A stretch of DNA of 64,000 bases from F1-60-MAGs104 sp964355975 (GCA_964355975.1 CAYHFW010000002.1:62001-126000); one strand, 5' to 3'; positions 45,086-54,243 are shown, counted from the stretch's first letter. Notes: a model not told the origin generated them from the letters alone. Made by a program: numbers and translations.

Positions 45086-45603
45086 CCACCCTTCAATCCT
45101 TCGCTCTCGCCTTCATCGTCGCCCTCGTGCAATGTGGGTGCTCGACTGACTCGAACTCGGGCTACACCTCAGGCGCGCTCTACTCGAAGAAGTACCGCAC
45201 GGTCGCGCTTCCGATCTTCAAGAACTCGAGTCAAGATCGGGCCGTTCCGCTGCAACTCGCCGATGCGCTCGTCAAAGAGGTCGAGTCATCGACCCCCTAT
45301 AAGGTGACATCCGAGGGACGCGCGGACACCGTTCTTCGGGGCACCGTTACCCGCGTCGACTTGCAGAACCTCTCGCAGAGCATCGCGACGGGGTTGACCG
45401 AGGAAATGGCGTTCAAAGTGACTGTCGACTTCGAATGGATCGACATGCGAACAGGCAAGCCCCTCGTTTCACGTACTGGCTTTCAATCAACTGCGGTTTT
45501 TGTTGCAAGTCTGCCCAACAATCAACCGATCGACTTAGGAAGATTTGCCGTGACCTCGCAGATGGCGCGGGATATAGTCGCGAATCTGCAGGGCGAGTGG
45601 TAG
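45082..45603 (+). CDS. LptE-like outer-membrane lipoprotein (LPS assembly)
   Basis: A 173-residue protein with a lipoprotein-like leader (FALAFIVALVQCGC). The Cys pair near residue 20 probably carries the lipid, although the lipobox is not ideal. The mature part matches the LptE family of planctomycetes and related phyla: YRTVALPIFKNSSQDR near the start, LQLADALVKEVESSTPYKV, a TVLRGTVTRVD strand, then a long beta-strand region. LptE plugs the LptD barrel that delivers lipopolysaccharide to the surface. No lptD is in the window. It is coupled to the BamD-like gene and sits 31 nt before ftsH, giving an envelope-assembly cluster. Confidence 0.82.
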   Translation: MTTLQSFALAFIVALVQCGCSTDSNSGYTSGALYSKKYRTVALPIFKNSSQDRAVPLQLADALVKEVESSTPYKVTSEGRADTVLRGTVTRVDLQNLSQSIATGLTEEMAFKVTVDFEWIDMRTGKPLVSRTGFQSTAVFVASLPNNQPIDLGRFAVTSQMARDIVANLQGEW

Positions 45604-45634
45604 GAGCGCACGGAAAAGGACGAGTGGATCTGAC

Positions 45635-47734
45635 ATGACGAACAAGACTGATGGGATGCACATGACTGAAATTGATTCGATTCGAGTCGCGAGTGAGGGC
45701 GACCAGTCGCCACCGAAGCGCACCCCCAGTGAGAAACCGGGGGCCGACGGCAAGCCAACACAGACTCCGCCGAAGATGCGTCGACAGTTCATGACTTGGG
45801 TGCTCGTGCTCGCGCTCGTTGCGGTCGTTTGGACTGTGCTCACCAACAGTTCACAGCGCGGCGAGACAATCCAGACCCCACAAGAGTTTTTCGTGCTCGC
45901 GAAGGAGGGATATTTCGAACCCTCATCCGTCGTGATCCAAGACGAAAAGTTGATGGCGACCCTCGCCAAGGCACTGCCCGGCGCGACCGAGCGCGCGGGT
46001 CAAAAGGGCGGTCAAGTGTGGGTGCGCATCATCCCAGGAAACTATGACTGGATTCGCGAGCAACTGACGACATCTGGAGTGAAGTGGCAGGAGCAAGTGG
46101 GACAGAGCGTGTTCATGCAGCTACTCCTTACGCTCGCAGCACCCCTGCTGATTCTTGCAGTGCTCTGGTTCGTGATCGCACGAAGCATGCGCGGAGCGGG
46201 CGGCGGCGGTCCAGGCGGAATGCTCGGATCGTTCGGAAAGAGTCGCCACCGGGTCACGAACAAAGAAAACGTCAAGGTCACATTCGGCGATGTTGCAGGC
46301 GTTGATGAGGCCAAGGAAGAAGTTCAAGAAATTGTCGAGTTCTTGAAGACTCCAAAGAAATTCAGCAAACTCGGCGGTCGAATTCCGCGTGGCATCCTGC
46401 TCTCAGGACAGCCTGGCTGCGGCAAGACCCTACTCGCCAAGGCGATCGCGGGCGAAGCGGACGTGCCGTTCTTCTCGATCTCAGGATCAGACTTTGTCGA
46501 AATGTTCGTCGGTGTTGGCGCGAGTCGTGTGCGCGACCTCTTCAAACAGGCGAAGGACAATTCTCCTTGCATCATCTTTCTCGATGAAATCGACGCAGTT
46601 GGACGGCGCCGCGGCGGCGGTTTCTCGTCGGGCGGCCACGATGAGCGTGAACAGACTTTGAACGCCATCCTCGTTGAGATGGATGGATTCGAAGCGAATG
46701 ATCAGGTGATCGTGATCGCTGCAACGAATCGCCCAGACGTGCTTGATCCCGCGCTGACCCGCCCAGGTCGATTTGACCGACAGGTCGCTGTTCCCCTGCC
46801 AGATTTGCGCGGACGACGACAGATTCTCGCGGTGCATGCACGCAAAGTGAAGATGAGCCCCGATGTTGACCTTGAACGGGTCGCGCGCGGAACTCCTATG
46901 TTCTCGGGGGCGGACCTCGCAGCGCTCATCAACGAGGCGGCGATTATTGCGACGATGGCAGACAAGGACTTTGTCGAACTCAGTGACATGGAAGAGGCGC
47001 GCGACAAGGTGCGTTGGGGACGCGCAAACAAGAGTCGCAAGATTGAACAAGAAGAGCGTGTGGCGACCGCCTACCACGAAGCTGGACACGCGGTTTTGCA
47101 GGTACTGCTCGATGATGCCGACCCACTACACAAGGTGACGATCATCCCGCGCGGGCAAGCGATGGGGGCAACCTTCAGCCTTCCCGAGAAGGACCGTTAC
47201 GGCTACTCGCGAAGGCATCTGCTCGCAACGATGCGTGTGCTCTGCGGTGGTCGCATCGCAGAAGAGCGCAAGACCGGCGACATTTCGAGCGGCGCATCGA
47301 TGGATATTCGCATGGTGACCTCGTACGCGCGCACGATGGTGCTGCAATGGGGAATGTCCCAGCGGCTCGGTTTCGTGAATTACGCGAGCGCCGACGACAA
47401 GGAATCATTCCTTCCAGACAAAGACTATTCCCCCGAGACTGCACGGGTGATCGATGAAGAGGTGCGCCTGTTGATTGATGCCGCGTACGTCGATGCGAAC
47501 AAACTGATCGACGAGCACTGGGAGAAAGTGCTCGCTGTCGCAGAAGCGCTTCTCAGAGTCGAGACGCTCTCAAAGGACGAAGTGGATCGCATCATGCGCG
47601 GCGAATCGTTGGACCGCCCGTCGGTCACCGAGTTGCTCGAGCGCGAGATTCCAAAGCCACCGACTCCGACCGCCGCTCCCAAGCAAGAGCCTCCTGAAGA
47701 CCTGACGTCCCAAGCGCTGCCGAATCCTGCGTAG
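45635..47734 (+). CDS. ftsH: ATP-dependent zinc metalloprotease FtsH
   Basis: A 699-residue membrane-bound AAA+ protease. A 50-residue hydrophilic N-terminus precedes TM1 (about 53-70), then a periplasmic domain, TM2 (about 162-182) and the AAA domain. Walker A is GQPGCGKT (258-265), Walker B IIFLDE (313-318), and the arginine finger region is TRPGRFDRQ. The pore motif is FVG at 291-293. The zinc site HEAGH is at 481-485, with the third ligand expected in the ASMDIRM region. It degrades misfolded membrane proteins and some regulators. A second in-frame Met at 45656 is a possible alternative start. The tail is Pro-rich. It converges with the DUF167 gene. Confidence 0.97.
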   Translation: MTNKTDGMHMTEIDSIRVASEGDQSPPKRTPSEKPGADGKPTQTPPKMRRQFMTWVLVLALVAVVWTVLTNSSQRGETIQTPQEFFVLAKEGYFEPSSVVIQDEKLMATLAKALPGATERAGQKGGQVWVRIIPGNYDWIREQLTTSGVKWQEQVGQSVFMQLLLTLAAPLLILAVLWFVIARSMRGAGGGGPGGMLGSFGKSRHRVTNKENVKVTFGDVAGVDEAKEEVQEIVEFLKTPKKFSKLGGRIPRGILLSGQPGCGKTLLAKAIAGEADVPFFSISGSDFVEMFVGVGASRVRDLFKQAKDNSPCIIFLDEIDAVGRRRGGGFSSGGHDEREQTLNAILVEMDGFEANDQVIVIAATNRPDVLDPALTRPGRFDRQVAVPLPDLRGRRQILAVHARKVKMSPDVDLERVARGTPMFSGADLAALINEAAIIATMADKDFVELSDMEEARDKVRWGRANKSRKIEQEERVATAYHEAGHAVLQVLLDDADPLHKVTIIPRGQAMGATFSLPEKDRYGYSRRHLLATMRVLCGGRIAEERKTGDISSGASMDIRMVTSYARTMVLQWGMSQRLGFVNYASADDKESFLPDKDYSPETARVIDEEVRLLIDAAYVDANKLIDEHWEKVLAVAEALLRVETLSKDEVDRIMRGESLDRPSVTELLEREIPKPPTPTAAPKQEPPEDLTSQALPNPA

Positions 47735-47772
47735 TTCTACTTCAAGACTCGTTGAGGAGTCTCGTCGAGGAG

Positions 47773-48078
47773 TCACCGCTTGACTGCGCTTGGCCACTGC
47801 GTCGGAGGCGACCGCACGAGAAAACTCTTGAGTGGGCTCTGTGCACCGAGTGCGAGTTCGACTGCATTCAACGGAACCCCAAGTGCACGGGCGAGGAGCT
47901 CGCGAACAGCATCGTTCGCCTTGCCGTTTTCTGGGGGCGCTTTGACACGCACCTTCAGTCGATCACCGAGCACTCCCGCAAGCTGATCGCGCGTCGCTGA
48001 CGGCACAACCTTGACCCGAATGAGCAAGGCGCCATCCGCGCTGATCGACGCGTACACCGGCAACCCCTGCTCGGTCAC
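47773..48078 (-). CDS. DUF167 (YggU-family) protein
   Basis: A small 101-residue protein starting at a GTG that overlaps the uvrC-like stop (GTGA). The family pattern is complete: LLIRVKVVPSATRDQLAGVLG, then LKVRVKAPPENGKANDAV and a helix LLARALGVPLNAVEL followed by SPLKSFLV. Members are small alpha/beta proteins of unknown function found across bacteria. Coupling to a UvrC-like gene is not a known functional association. It converges on ftsH, with 38 bp between the stops. Confidence 0.9.
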   Translation of the reverse strand: MTEQGLPVYASISADGALLIRVKVVPSATRDQLAGVLGDRLKVRVKAPPENGKANDAVRELLARALGVPLNAVELALGAQSPLKSFLVRSPPTQWPSAVKR

Positions 48079-49421
48079 TTCGAATCTCCGAACATGCGCT
48101 TCGAACGCAGGAGATGGTGATAGTGCTGGGCGAAGCGGTGCGCTTCATCTCGAATCGCCTGGCAGAGTTTCAACCCCAGATTTTCGCGCCCCAAGCGAAG
48201 CGGAGCATCGCAACCTGGCCGAAAAATGAGTTCTTCTTTCTTTGCGAGCCCGATCACCATCGGCGGCTGCTCTATGAGCGTTGCAAACGCGGCAACTGCG
48301 GCGCTCAGCTGCCCCGCTCCGCCATCAATGAGTATCAGGTCGGGATAGAGCTCATGCCCGTCGCCCGCCTCTCGGTAGCGCCGCGTGACCACTTCTTGAA
48401 TCGCTTTGTAGTCATCGTTGGCGACCGTTCGAATGCGGTACCTGCGGTAGCCATCCTTGAATGGACGCCCATCCACGAAACACACTTTGCTTCCCACCGT
48501 TTCATCGCCGCCGAGGTGCGCGATGTCGATCGCTTCGATGCACCGAATTGGCGTCTCGCTTGCGAGGGACTTCTGAAGTGAGGCGAGTCCTTTCGCTGGA
48601 TCATGAATCAGTCCCGTGACTTCGGGTTGCCAATCGAACTCGCCCTCTTGGCCGCGCTGTTCACGCTCGTCGAGACGTTCAATGGCGCGAATCTGATCTC
48701 GCAACACCGCAGCGTGCTCAAAGTTGTGGTCGCGCGCGGCAGAGTCCATTTCGCTCTGCAATTCTCGAAGCATCACGCTGCGCTTGCTTGCGAGAAAGCG
48801 AAGAAACCGCTCGATATCGTCGCGATATGCGGCTGGCGAAATGCGATTCGCGCAGGGTGCGGTGCACTGGCCGATTGCATGAAGCAAGCAGGGACGAAAC
48901 GACGCGTTTTGTGGGTTGGTGGAGCGAATATCGAGTTCGCACGTTCTGTACTTGAAAACACGCTGCAATATTTGAACGGCGTGTCGCAGCGAACTTCCGC
49001 TCACGAACGGGCCAAGCGTGCGTGCACCGCGAAACTTTGCGTCGGTCGGGTTGTGCGTCACGAACACCGCCGGAAACTCATCGCGCATTGTCACGACGAG
49101 GTAGGGAAAGCTCTTGCCATCCAAGAGCAGTTCGTTGAAGCGGGGTTGAAGGTCTTTGACGAGCCGCGCCTCCATGAGAAGGGCCTCCCACTCGCTTTCG
49201 CATGGGATCACATCGAAATCAGCGATCAGAGCGATCAGTGGCTGCTTGCGGGCACCTAAGTTGGTGCTCGGGATGAAGTAGGAACTCACGCGATCCTGCA
49301 GCCGAAGGGCTTTCCCGACGTACAGGACACATCCCAAAGTGTCCTTCATGAGATAGACCCCTGGACTGGGAGGCAAATCCCGAGCCCGATTCAGCAGTGC
49401 TTTCGTCTCTTTCTGGGGCAT
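48075..49421 (-). CDS. uvrC: UvrC-like excinuclease subunit lacking the C-terminal HhH domain
   Basis: 448 residues from the ATG at 49421 (a TTG at 49430 is in frame). Domains in order: GIY-YIG nuclease (about 10-95; PPSPGVYLMKD, VLYVGKALRLQDRV), a Cys cluster (residues about 150-175, CLLHAIGQCTAPC), a UVR helical hairpin, and the RNase H-like second nuclease (IDIAHLGGDETVGS, LILIDGGAGQL, DEAHRFAQHYHH). In nucleotide excision repair UvrC makes the two incisions around damage. Typical UvrC is about 600 residues and ends with tandem helix-hairpin-helix motifs; this protein stops right after the RNase H-like domain. The stop is clean, so it is an intact short form rather than an obvious pseudogene. 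Confidence 0.88.
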   Translation of the reverse strand: MPQKETKALLNRARDLPPSPGVYLMKDTLGCVLYVGKALRLQDRVSSYFIPSTNLGARKQPLIALIADFDVIPCESEWEALLMEARLVKDLQPRFNELLLDGKSFPYLVVTMRDEFPAVFVTHNPTDAKFRGARTLGPFVSGSSLRHAVQILQRVFKYRTCELDIRSTNPQNASFRPCLLHAIGQCTAPCANRISPAAYRDDIERFLRFLASKRSVMLRELQSEMDSAARDHNFEHAAVLRDQIRAIERLDEREQRGQEGEFDWQPEVTGLIHDPAKGLASLQKSLASETPIRCIEAIDIAHLGGDETVGSKVCFVDGRPFKDGYRRYRIRTVANDDYKAIQEVVTRRYREAGDGHELYPDLILIDGGAGQLSAAVAAFATLIEQPPMVIGLAKKEELIFRPGCDAPLRLGRENLGLKLCQAIRDEAHRFAQHYHHLLRSKRMFGDSK

Positions 49422-49449
49422 TTCATGCAATCGTAGGGAACGATCGGCG

Positions 49450-49455
49450 TTGACA
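49450..49455 (+). promoter_or_regulatory. Candidate -35 box for the Cys-rich lipoprotein gene
   Basis: A perfect TTGACA about 57 nt before the ATG. The -10 position at 17-nt spacing (49473-49478) reads TCACTT, a weak match, so only the -35 is convincing. Confidence 0.3.
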
Positions 49456-49512
49456 TCGGTACACTGACTTGTTCACTTTTTTCAAAACCCACACGAAATA
49501 GGAGCCTCGCAC

Positions 49513-49917
49513 ATGAAACGATTCGCACTCATCGCTGGTAGCACAGTTCTTCTCGCCCTCGCCGCTTGTAACAGCGATCAGAAGGCTGCTGCACCAGGCG
49601 CCGTTGGTAGCAAGTCCGCTTGCTGCAAAGAGAAGGCAGCCTGCACAGACAAGGCAGCCTGCACAGACAAGGCAGCCGCAGGTTGTCCAATGACCGGCGC
49701 CGCAGCAAAGGATGCCCCAGCCGCCGCAGCCCCAGGCGCAGTCAGTGATGCCAAGCCATCATGCTGCAAGGACAAGGCTGCAGCAGCCGCAGCCGCCCCA
49801 GGCGCAGTCAGCGACGTGAAGTCGGGATGCGACGGAAACCTGAAGCCAGGCTGCAGCAAGTCCGGCAGCACAGCGGGATGCCCAATGTCAGGCGCCGCCC
49901 CAAAGAGCAACGGCTAA
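49513..49917 (+). CDS. Small Cys/Ala/Lys-rich lipoprotein
   Basis: 134 residues with a classical lipoprotein signal (VLLALAAC, Cys at residue 19). The mature part is low-complexity: Ala-rich with Lys and ten further Cys residues, several paired (SACCKEK, PSCCKDK). Two motif types recur: APGAV followed after about ten residues by a Cys, three times, and GCPM(T/S)GAA twice. Such a Cys density in an anchored periplasmic protein suggests metal binding or disulfide cross-linking, but no family is recognised. AGGAG lies 9 nt upstream and a clean terminator follows, so it is a monocistronic, probably well-expressed gene. Its Ala/Cys-rich sequence might be mistaken for an artefact, but the start signals and terminator support a real gene. 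Confidence 0.82.
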   Translation: MKRFALIAGSTVLLALAACNSDQKAAAPGAVGSKSACCKEKAACTDKAACTDKAAAGCPMTGAAAKDAPAAAAPGAVSDAKPSCCKDKAAAAAAAPGAVSDVKSGCDGNLKPGCSKSGSTAGCPMSGAAPKSNG

Positions 49918-49938
49918 GCAAACTCGCTCGAAAGAATC

Positions 49939-49978
49939 AAAGCCGCACCTCCGAGCAATCGGGAGTGCGGCTTTTTTT
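49939..49978 (+). terminator. Intrinsic terminator of the Cys-rich lipoprotein gene
   Basis: An inverted repeat (AAGCCGCAC ... GTGCGGCTT) with a loop of about 13 nt ends directly in seven Ts (49972-49978), 22 nt after the stop codon. It lies between this gene and pyrC on the same strand, separating their transcription. Confidence 0.88.
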
Positions 49979-50010
49979 CGTCCACTCTCGCTCGCTACTA
50001 TTGCCACGCA

Positions 50011-51369
50011 ATGAGTACAGCGTTTCTTCTTCGCGGCGGACGCGTGATCGACCCCTCGGCGGGGCGCGACCAGACAGCAGATGTTCTGATTGCCGACGGA
50101 CTCGTTGTGGCGATCTCTGCAACGCGCGGAGAATTGACCCCCCCTGCGGGCGCCCGCGTCATCGATTGCGAAGGAAAACTCGTCGTGCCAGGGCTGATCG
50201 ATCCGCATGTGCATCTGCGCGAGCCAGGGGCAGATGACAAGGAGACGATTGCGTCGGGCGTCGCCGCTGCAGTCGCAGGTGGATTCACAAGCGTCTGCTG
50301 CATGCCCAACACGACCCCTGCGATCGACCTGCCAAGCACCGTGGAGTTTGTGCAAATGCGCGCAAACGCAAGCCAGAAGGCGCGGGTCTTCGTCACGGGG
50401 GCGGCAACTGTTGGGCGCGCTGGCGAACAACTCGCTCCGATGGGAGCGATGGCAAGGGTTGGCGCGGTGGCGTTCTCAGATGATGGCGATTGCATCGCGA
50501 GCGCGGGAATGATGGGAAAGGTGCTCGCGGTTTGTGCTTCGCTCGACAAGGTGTTCATGCAGCACTGTCAGGATCCAACACTGACCGCGGGCGGCGTGAT
50601 GAACGCTGGCGTGGTGAGCGCGCGCCTCGGCCTCGGTGGATGGCCTGGCGTTGCTGAAGAGGTCATCATTGAACGCGATGTTCGATTGAATCGCGTGCAT
50701 CAAGCGCGCTATCACGTGCAGCACCTCTCGACTGCGGGCAGCGTTGAAATTGTCCGCAGCGCTCGTGCGCAGAAACAGCCGATCACTGCAGAGGCTTCTC
50801 CGCACCACTTGCTGCTGACTGAAGAAATGTGCACGGGATACAACACGCAGGCGAAGGTGAACCCCCCGCTGCGCGGCGACAGCGACATTCATGCGCTCAT
50901 CGAGGGAATCATCGATGGCACAATCACAGTGCTCGCAACAGATCACGCCCCCCACACATCTGCTGAAAAGGCTCGTGACTTCTCGAGTGCTCCATTTGGA
51001 ATGATCGGTCTCGAGTGCGCACTCGCGCTCTACATCAAAGCCCTCGTTGAAAGCGGCGCGATCTCATGGGCGCGACTCATCGCTCTGATGACGATCGAGC
51101 CTGCGCGACTGCTTGGGATCGATGGGCGCGGGTTTGGCAGACTCACGCCAGGGCTTTCGAGCGATGTCACTGTGATCGATCCCAGTGTCGAATGGACGAT
51201 CGATGTTGAACAGTTCAAGTCAAAGAGCCGCAACTGCCCCTTTGATGGATGGAAGGTGAAAGGGCGTGCGACGAGCGTGTTCGTAGGCGGTCGTTGCTTG
51301 TTGTCCAGCGATGGACTCGCGCCCGCAGTGCGTTCTTCGAGCCCGAGCGCGCGACTCGATGTTGTTTGA
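50011..51369 (+). CDS. pyrC: Dihydroorotase
   Basis: A 452-residue amidohydrolase of the long (class I) dihydroorotase type, which cyclises carbamoyl-aspartate in pyrimidine synthesis. The metal-binding motif is HVHLREPG, preceded by VPGLIDP. The segment ATDHAPHTSAEK is the diagnostic C-terminal signature with the third metal ligand region and catalytic Asp. GIDGRGFGRLTPGLSSDVTV closes the barrel. Class I enzymes often work with an aspartate transcarbamoylase (pyrB), which is not in this window. There is no Shine-Dalgarno sequence; a TACTAT lies 9 nt before the ATG. The transporter gene follows at 51457. Confidence 0.96.
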   Translation: MSTAFLLRGGRVIDPSAGRDQTADVLIADGLVVAISATRGELTPPAGARVIDCEGKLVVPGLIDPHVHLREPGADDKETIASGVAAAVAGGFTSVCCMPNTTPAIDLPSTVEFVQMRANASQKARVFVTGAATVGRAGEQLAPMGAMARVGAVAFSDDGDCIASAGMMGKVLAVCASLDKVFMQHCQDPTLTAGGVMNAGVVSARLGLGGWPGVAEEVIIERDVRLNRVHQARYHVQHLSTAGSVEIVRSARAQKQPITAEASPHHLLLTEEMCTGYNTQAKVNPPLRGDSDIHALIEGIIDGTITVLATDHAPHTSAEKARDFSSAPFGMIGLECALALYIKALVESGAISWARLIALMTIEPARLLGIDGRGFGRLTPGLSSDVTVIDPSVEWTIDVEQFKSKSRNCPFDGWKVKGRATSVFVGGRCLLSSDGLAPAVRSSSPSARLDVV

Positions 51370-51456
51370 TCTCAAGAATCTGCTTGCCCGTCACAGTGGC
51401 GAGGTGCTGAGTCGACCAACGCTCGATGCCGTTGGCACGCGCAGACAGACTTCGCC

Positions 51457-54243
51457 ATGAGCGCGAGCGAGAACCCGAATTCGATCGAGCACAAGACGTG
51501 GCGCACGCTGTTTTTGCGCACGCTCGCAGCGGTGGTCACGGAGTGGCCGAAGTCGATTGTCGCAGCGACAATCGTGCTCGCGGCCCTCAGCGCGATGTAC
51601 GCGCAGCGGCACCTCACTCTTGATGCCAACACCGATTCGCTGATCTCGCCCGACCGCGCATTCATGCGCACCTACCGCGAATTCATGCACGAGTTTGGTG
51701 ATCTTGAGTACCTGTACATCGCGGTCGATGCCCGAGGGCATCCGCACGAGGCCAAGGCCGCCGTCGACGCGCTCGTGGTCGAACTTGCATCGTTCTCAGA
51801 ACTTCCCGAAGTGCACGCACGAATCGATGGGGCCGAGCAATGGCGTCTCGCTCCACACGCAATGTCAGATCAAGAATTGCGTGCCCTGTTGAGTGCATCG
51901 GATGCATTCGCCCCGCTCGTTGAACGCACTGCGCGAGGGGAGGGTTCGGCTGAAGTGCTGCGCGATGCGGGGGAACGCCTCGCGCGACTGCAATCGCGTG
52001 GGCTCTCGATGGACGGCAACGAGCGCGAACGCCTCGGTGCAAGCGCCCTCTTCATGCTGCGCGCAGTGACCGCAATCGCAGGCGATGGATTCGCATTCGC
52101 TCAACCGCGCGCGCCCGAGTATCTCGTCTCATCAAGCGGAGAACTCTTCTTCGTCGAGTTGATGCCACGCAAAGACTTCGCCGGGCTCGCGACGATCGAA
52201 CCGATCTTGAAAGAGATTCGCCGAGTGATTCACGAGGTGAAGTTTCGATTTCCAGCTGTGGATATTGGGCTGACAGGCAAGCCAGTGCTGCAAGCAGATG
52301 AACTTGCAACGACAAACGACGACATGACACGCGGAACGATCGTGGCTGCCCTCTTGGTTGCGCTGCTCACGATGTGGACGCTCGGCAGTTTCGTGCGCCC
52401 ACTGCTCGTGATGGGAATGCTCGGATTGACATTTGCCTGCACGTATGGAGCGGCGGCAGTGCTCGTGGGCCGGCTCAACTTGCTGAGTTTGGTCTTCATG
52501 CTGGTGCTTGTGAGCGCGGGTGTGGACTATGGAATTCACACGGTTGCGCGCTACACAGAGTTTCGCCTCACGCTGCCAACGCGATCAGCGATGCGCGCGG
52601 CGATTCTTGCAAACACGATTCCAACTTGGGTGGGCGCTCTAACGAGTGCTGCCGTGTTCTTTCTCGCGCTCGCGAGCGAGTTTGGAGGGTTGCGCGAGCT
52701 TGGAGTCATTGCGGGAAGTGGGCTCATCATCTGCGCACTGATCTTGACGATTGCGCTGCCCGCCCTGATCGTGCTCGTTGATGAGTGGCGCGATCGGCGC
52801 GGGGTGCGATTGCTGCGAGCGAGCGCAACGACGCACAGCCATCCCAATACAGGGGGACACTTCTTTCCGGGAGAACCTGTCGATTCGCCTGCCGATCTCT
52901 CGAGCACGCGCACGATGCGGCGCGATCGACGGATACTTGGTTGGTGCGCCGCGATCACGCTGGCGCTTTGTGGCGCGATCCCATTTCTGAAGTTCGAGAC
53001 GAACTTGCTTCGCCTGCAAGCAGATGGGCTTGATTCGATCGAATGGGAGCATCGAATCTTGCAAGACTCGGTGAGCGCATCGTGGTTCGGCGGGATTGTC
53101 TGTCGGTCGCAAGAAGAAGTTGCGCAGGTCGTCGCGCGCGCGCGCAGCGAACCCACAGTCGCCGAGGCTCGAAGCGTTCTCGATTTCGTGAAGGCGGACG
53201 ACCCACTGCGCATCGCGCTGCGCGCAGAACTCGCACGTGCGATCCCGACCACGCCCGCGAGCGATGCGAATCAAGCGATGCATCCTCTCGGCACGGTGGC
53301 GACCTTGACTAGCAGCGATGTCAAAGAGGTGCACGCGCGACTAGGCACACTCATCGCACTCGCTTCGCTCACTGCACCGGCAGACGCACTCGCCGAACTC
53401 CGTGAGAGTGAGCGCGCACTCGAACGACTCGCCGCACAGTTGGGTGATCCGGCGCAGTGCGACGGAGCACGTGCGCGCGCTGAATCTGCAGTCGAGACAA
53501 CCGGAGAAGCGCTCGAGCAACTTGGCGTGGGGGCGCGTTCGGACTTGCGCGCGAGTCTGCCATCCGCTGTGCGGGCGCGGTTTGTTTCGCCTGAAGGCGG
53601 ACTGCTCGTTTCGCTCTTTCCATCGGCTGACATCTGGGAGTTCATACCCCTGCAGAACTTTGTCGCTGCGCTGCGTTCGATCAATCCCTCGGCAACAGGA
53701 GTGCCAGTGACTGTCTACGAATCGGTCATCGACATGCGCAGCGCGTTTATCGCAATGTCTGTGTGGTCGCTTGTCGTGATTGCGCTCTTGGTGTGGATCG
53801 ATCTTCGCTCACCAATCGCCACTGCGACTTGCATTGCGTGCTTGCTGCTTGGCATGAGTTGGACTTTCGGCATGCTGACGCTGCTTGGAGTCTCGCTGAA
53901 CCTGGCCAATTTCTTTAGCGTTCCGATGTTGTTGGGATTCGGAATTGATAGTTGCGTGCATGTGATGCACCGCGCGCGAGAAGGGCGCGGTGCGTGCGCG
54001 TTCGGGTGGACATCGCGTGCGGTGGTGTTGAGCGCTGTGACAACTGCCGTTGGATTCGGCACGCTCTTGTTTGCTGCACACAAGGGACTGCAAAGCCTCG
54101 GATGGGTCATGTGCATCGGAAGTGCTGCGTGTTTGGCCTGCGCGGTGGTCGTGCTTCCTGCGCTGCTGCGAAGATTTCCGCGGCTGCTCGGGCTCACTCG
54201 CACTGCGACGGCAACTACGGCTGCGGCGCAGGCATTGCCTTGA
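51457..54243 (+). CDS. RND/MMPL-family membrane transporter
   Basis: A 928-residue protein with the two-fold architecture of RND/MMPL transporters: one N-terminal helix (SIVAATIVLAALSAMYA), a large periplasmic loop (about 60-300), five to six helices (about 300-440; LVFMLVLVSAGVDYGIH), a second periplasmic loop and five to six C-terminal helices (LLGFGIDSCVHVMH, VVLSAVTTAVGFGTLLF). The GxDYGIH and GIDSCVH motifs in the central helices are the usual acidic proton-relay positions. It resembles the HpnN-type group that moves hopanoids or other lipids to the outer membrane, but this is not certain. No hpn genes are nearby. It follows pyrC by 87 nt and its 3' end overlaps the HMA gene by 29 bp. 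Confidence 0.88.
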   Translation: MSASENPNSIEHKTWRTLFLRTLAAVVTEWPKSIVAATIVLAALSAMYAQRHLTLDANTDSLISPDRAFMRTYREFMHEFGDLEYLYIAVDARGHPHEAKAAVDALVVELASFSELPEVHARIDGAEQWRLAPHAMSDQELRALLSASDAFAPLVERTARGEGSAEVLRDAGERLARLQSRGLSMDGNERERLGASALFMLRAVTAIAGDGFAFAQPRAPEYLVSSSGELFFVELMPRKDFAGLATIEPILKEIRRVIHEVKFRFPAVDIGLTGKPVLQADELATTNDDMTRGTIVAALLVALLTMWTLGSFVRPLLVMGMLGLTFACTYGAAAVLVGRLNLLSLVFMLVLVSAGVDYGIHTVARYTEFRLTLPTRSAMRAAILANTIPTWVGALTSAAVFFLALASEFGGLRELGVIAGSGLIICALILTIALPALIVLVDEWRDRRGVRLLRASATTHSHPNTGGHFFPGEPVDSPADLSSTRTMRRDRRILGWCAAITLALCGAIPFLKFETNLLRLQADGLDSIEWEHRILQDSVSASWFGGIVCRSQEEVAQVVARARSEPTVAEARSVLDFVKADDPLRIALRAELARAIPTTPASDANQAMHPLGTVATLTSSDVKEVHARLGTLIALASLTAPADALAELRESERALERLAAQLGDPAQCDGARARAESAVETTGEALEQLGVGARSDLRASLPSAVRARFVSPEGGLLVSLFPSADIWEFIPLQNFVAALRSINPSATGVPVTVYESVIDMRSAFIAMSVWSLVVIALLVWIDLRSPIATATCIACLLLGMSWTFGMLTLLGVSLNLANFFSVPMLLGFGIDSCVHVMHRAREGRGACAFGWTSRAVVLSAVTTAVGFGTLLFAAHKGLQSLGWVMCIGSAACLACAVVVLPALLRRFPRLLGLTRTATATTAAAQALP

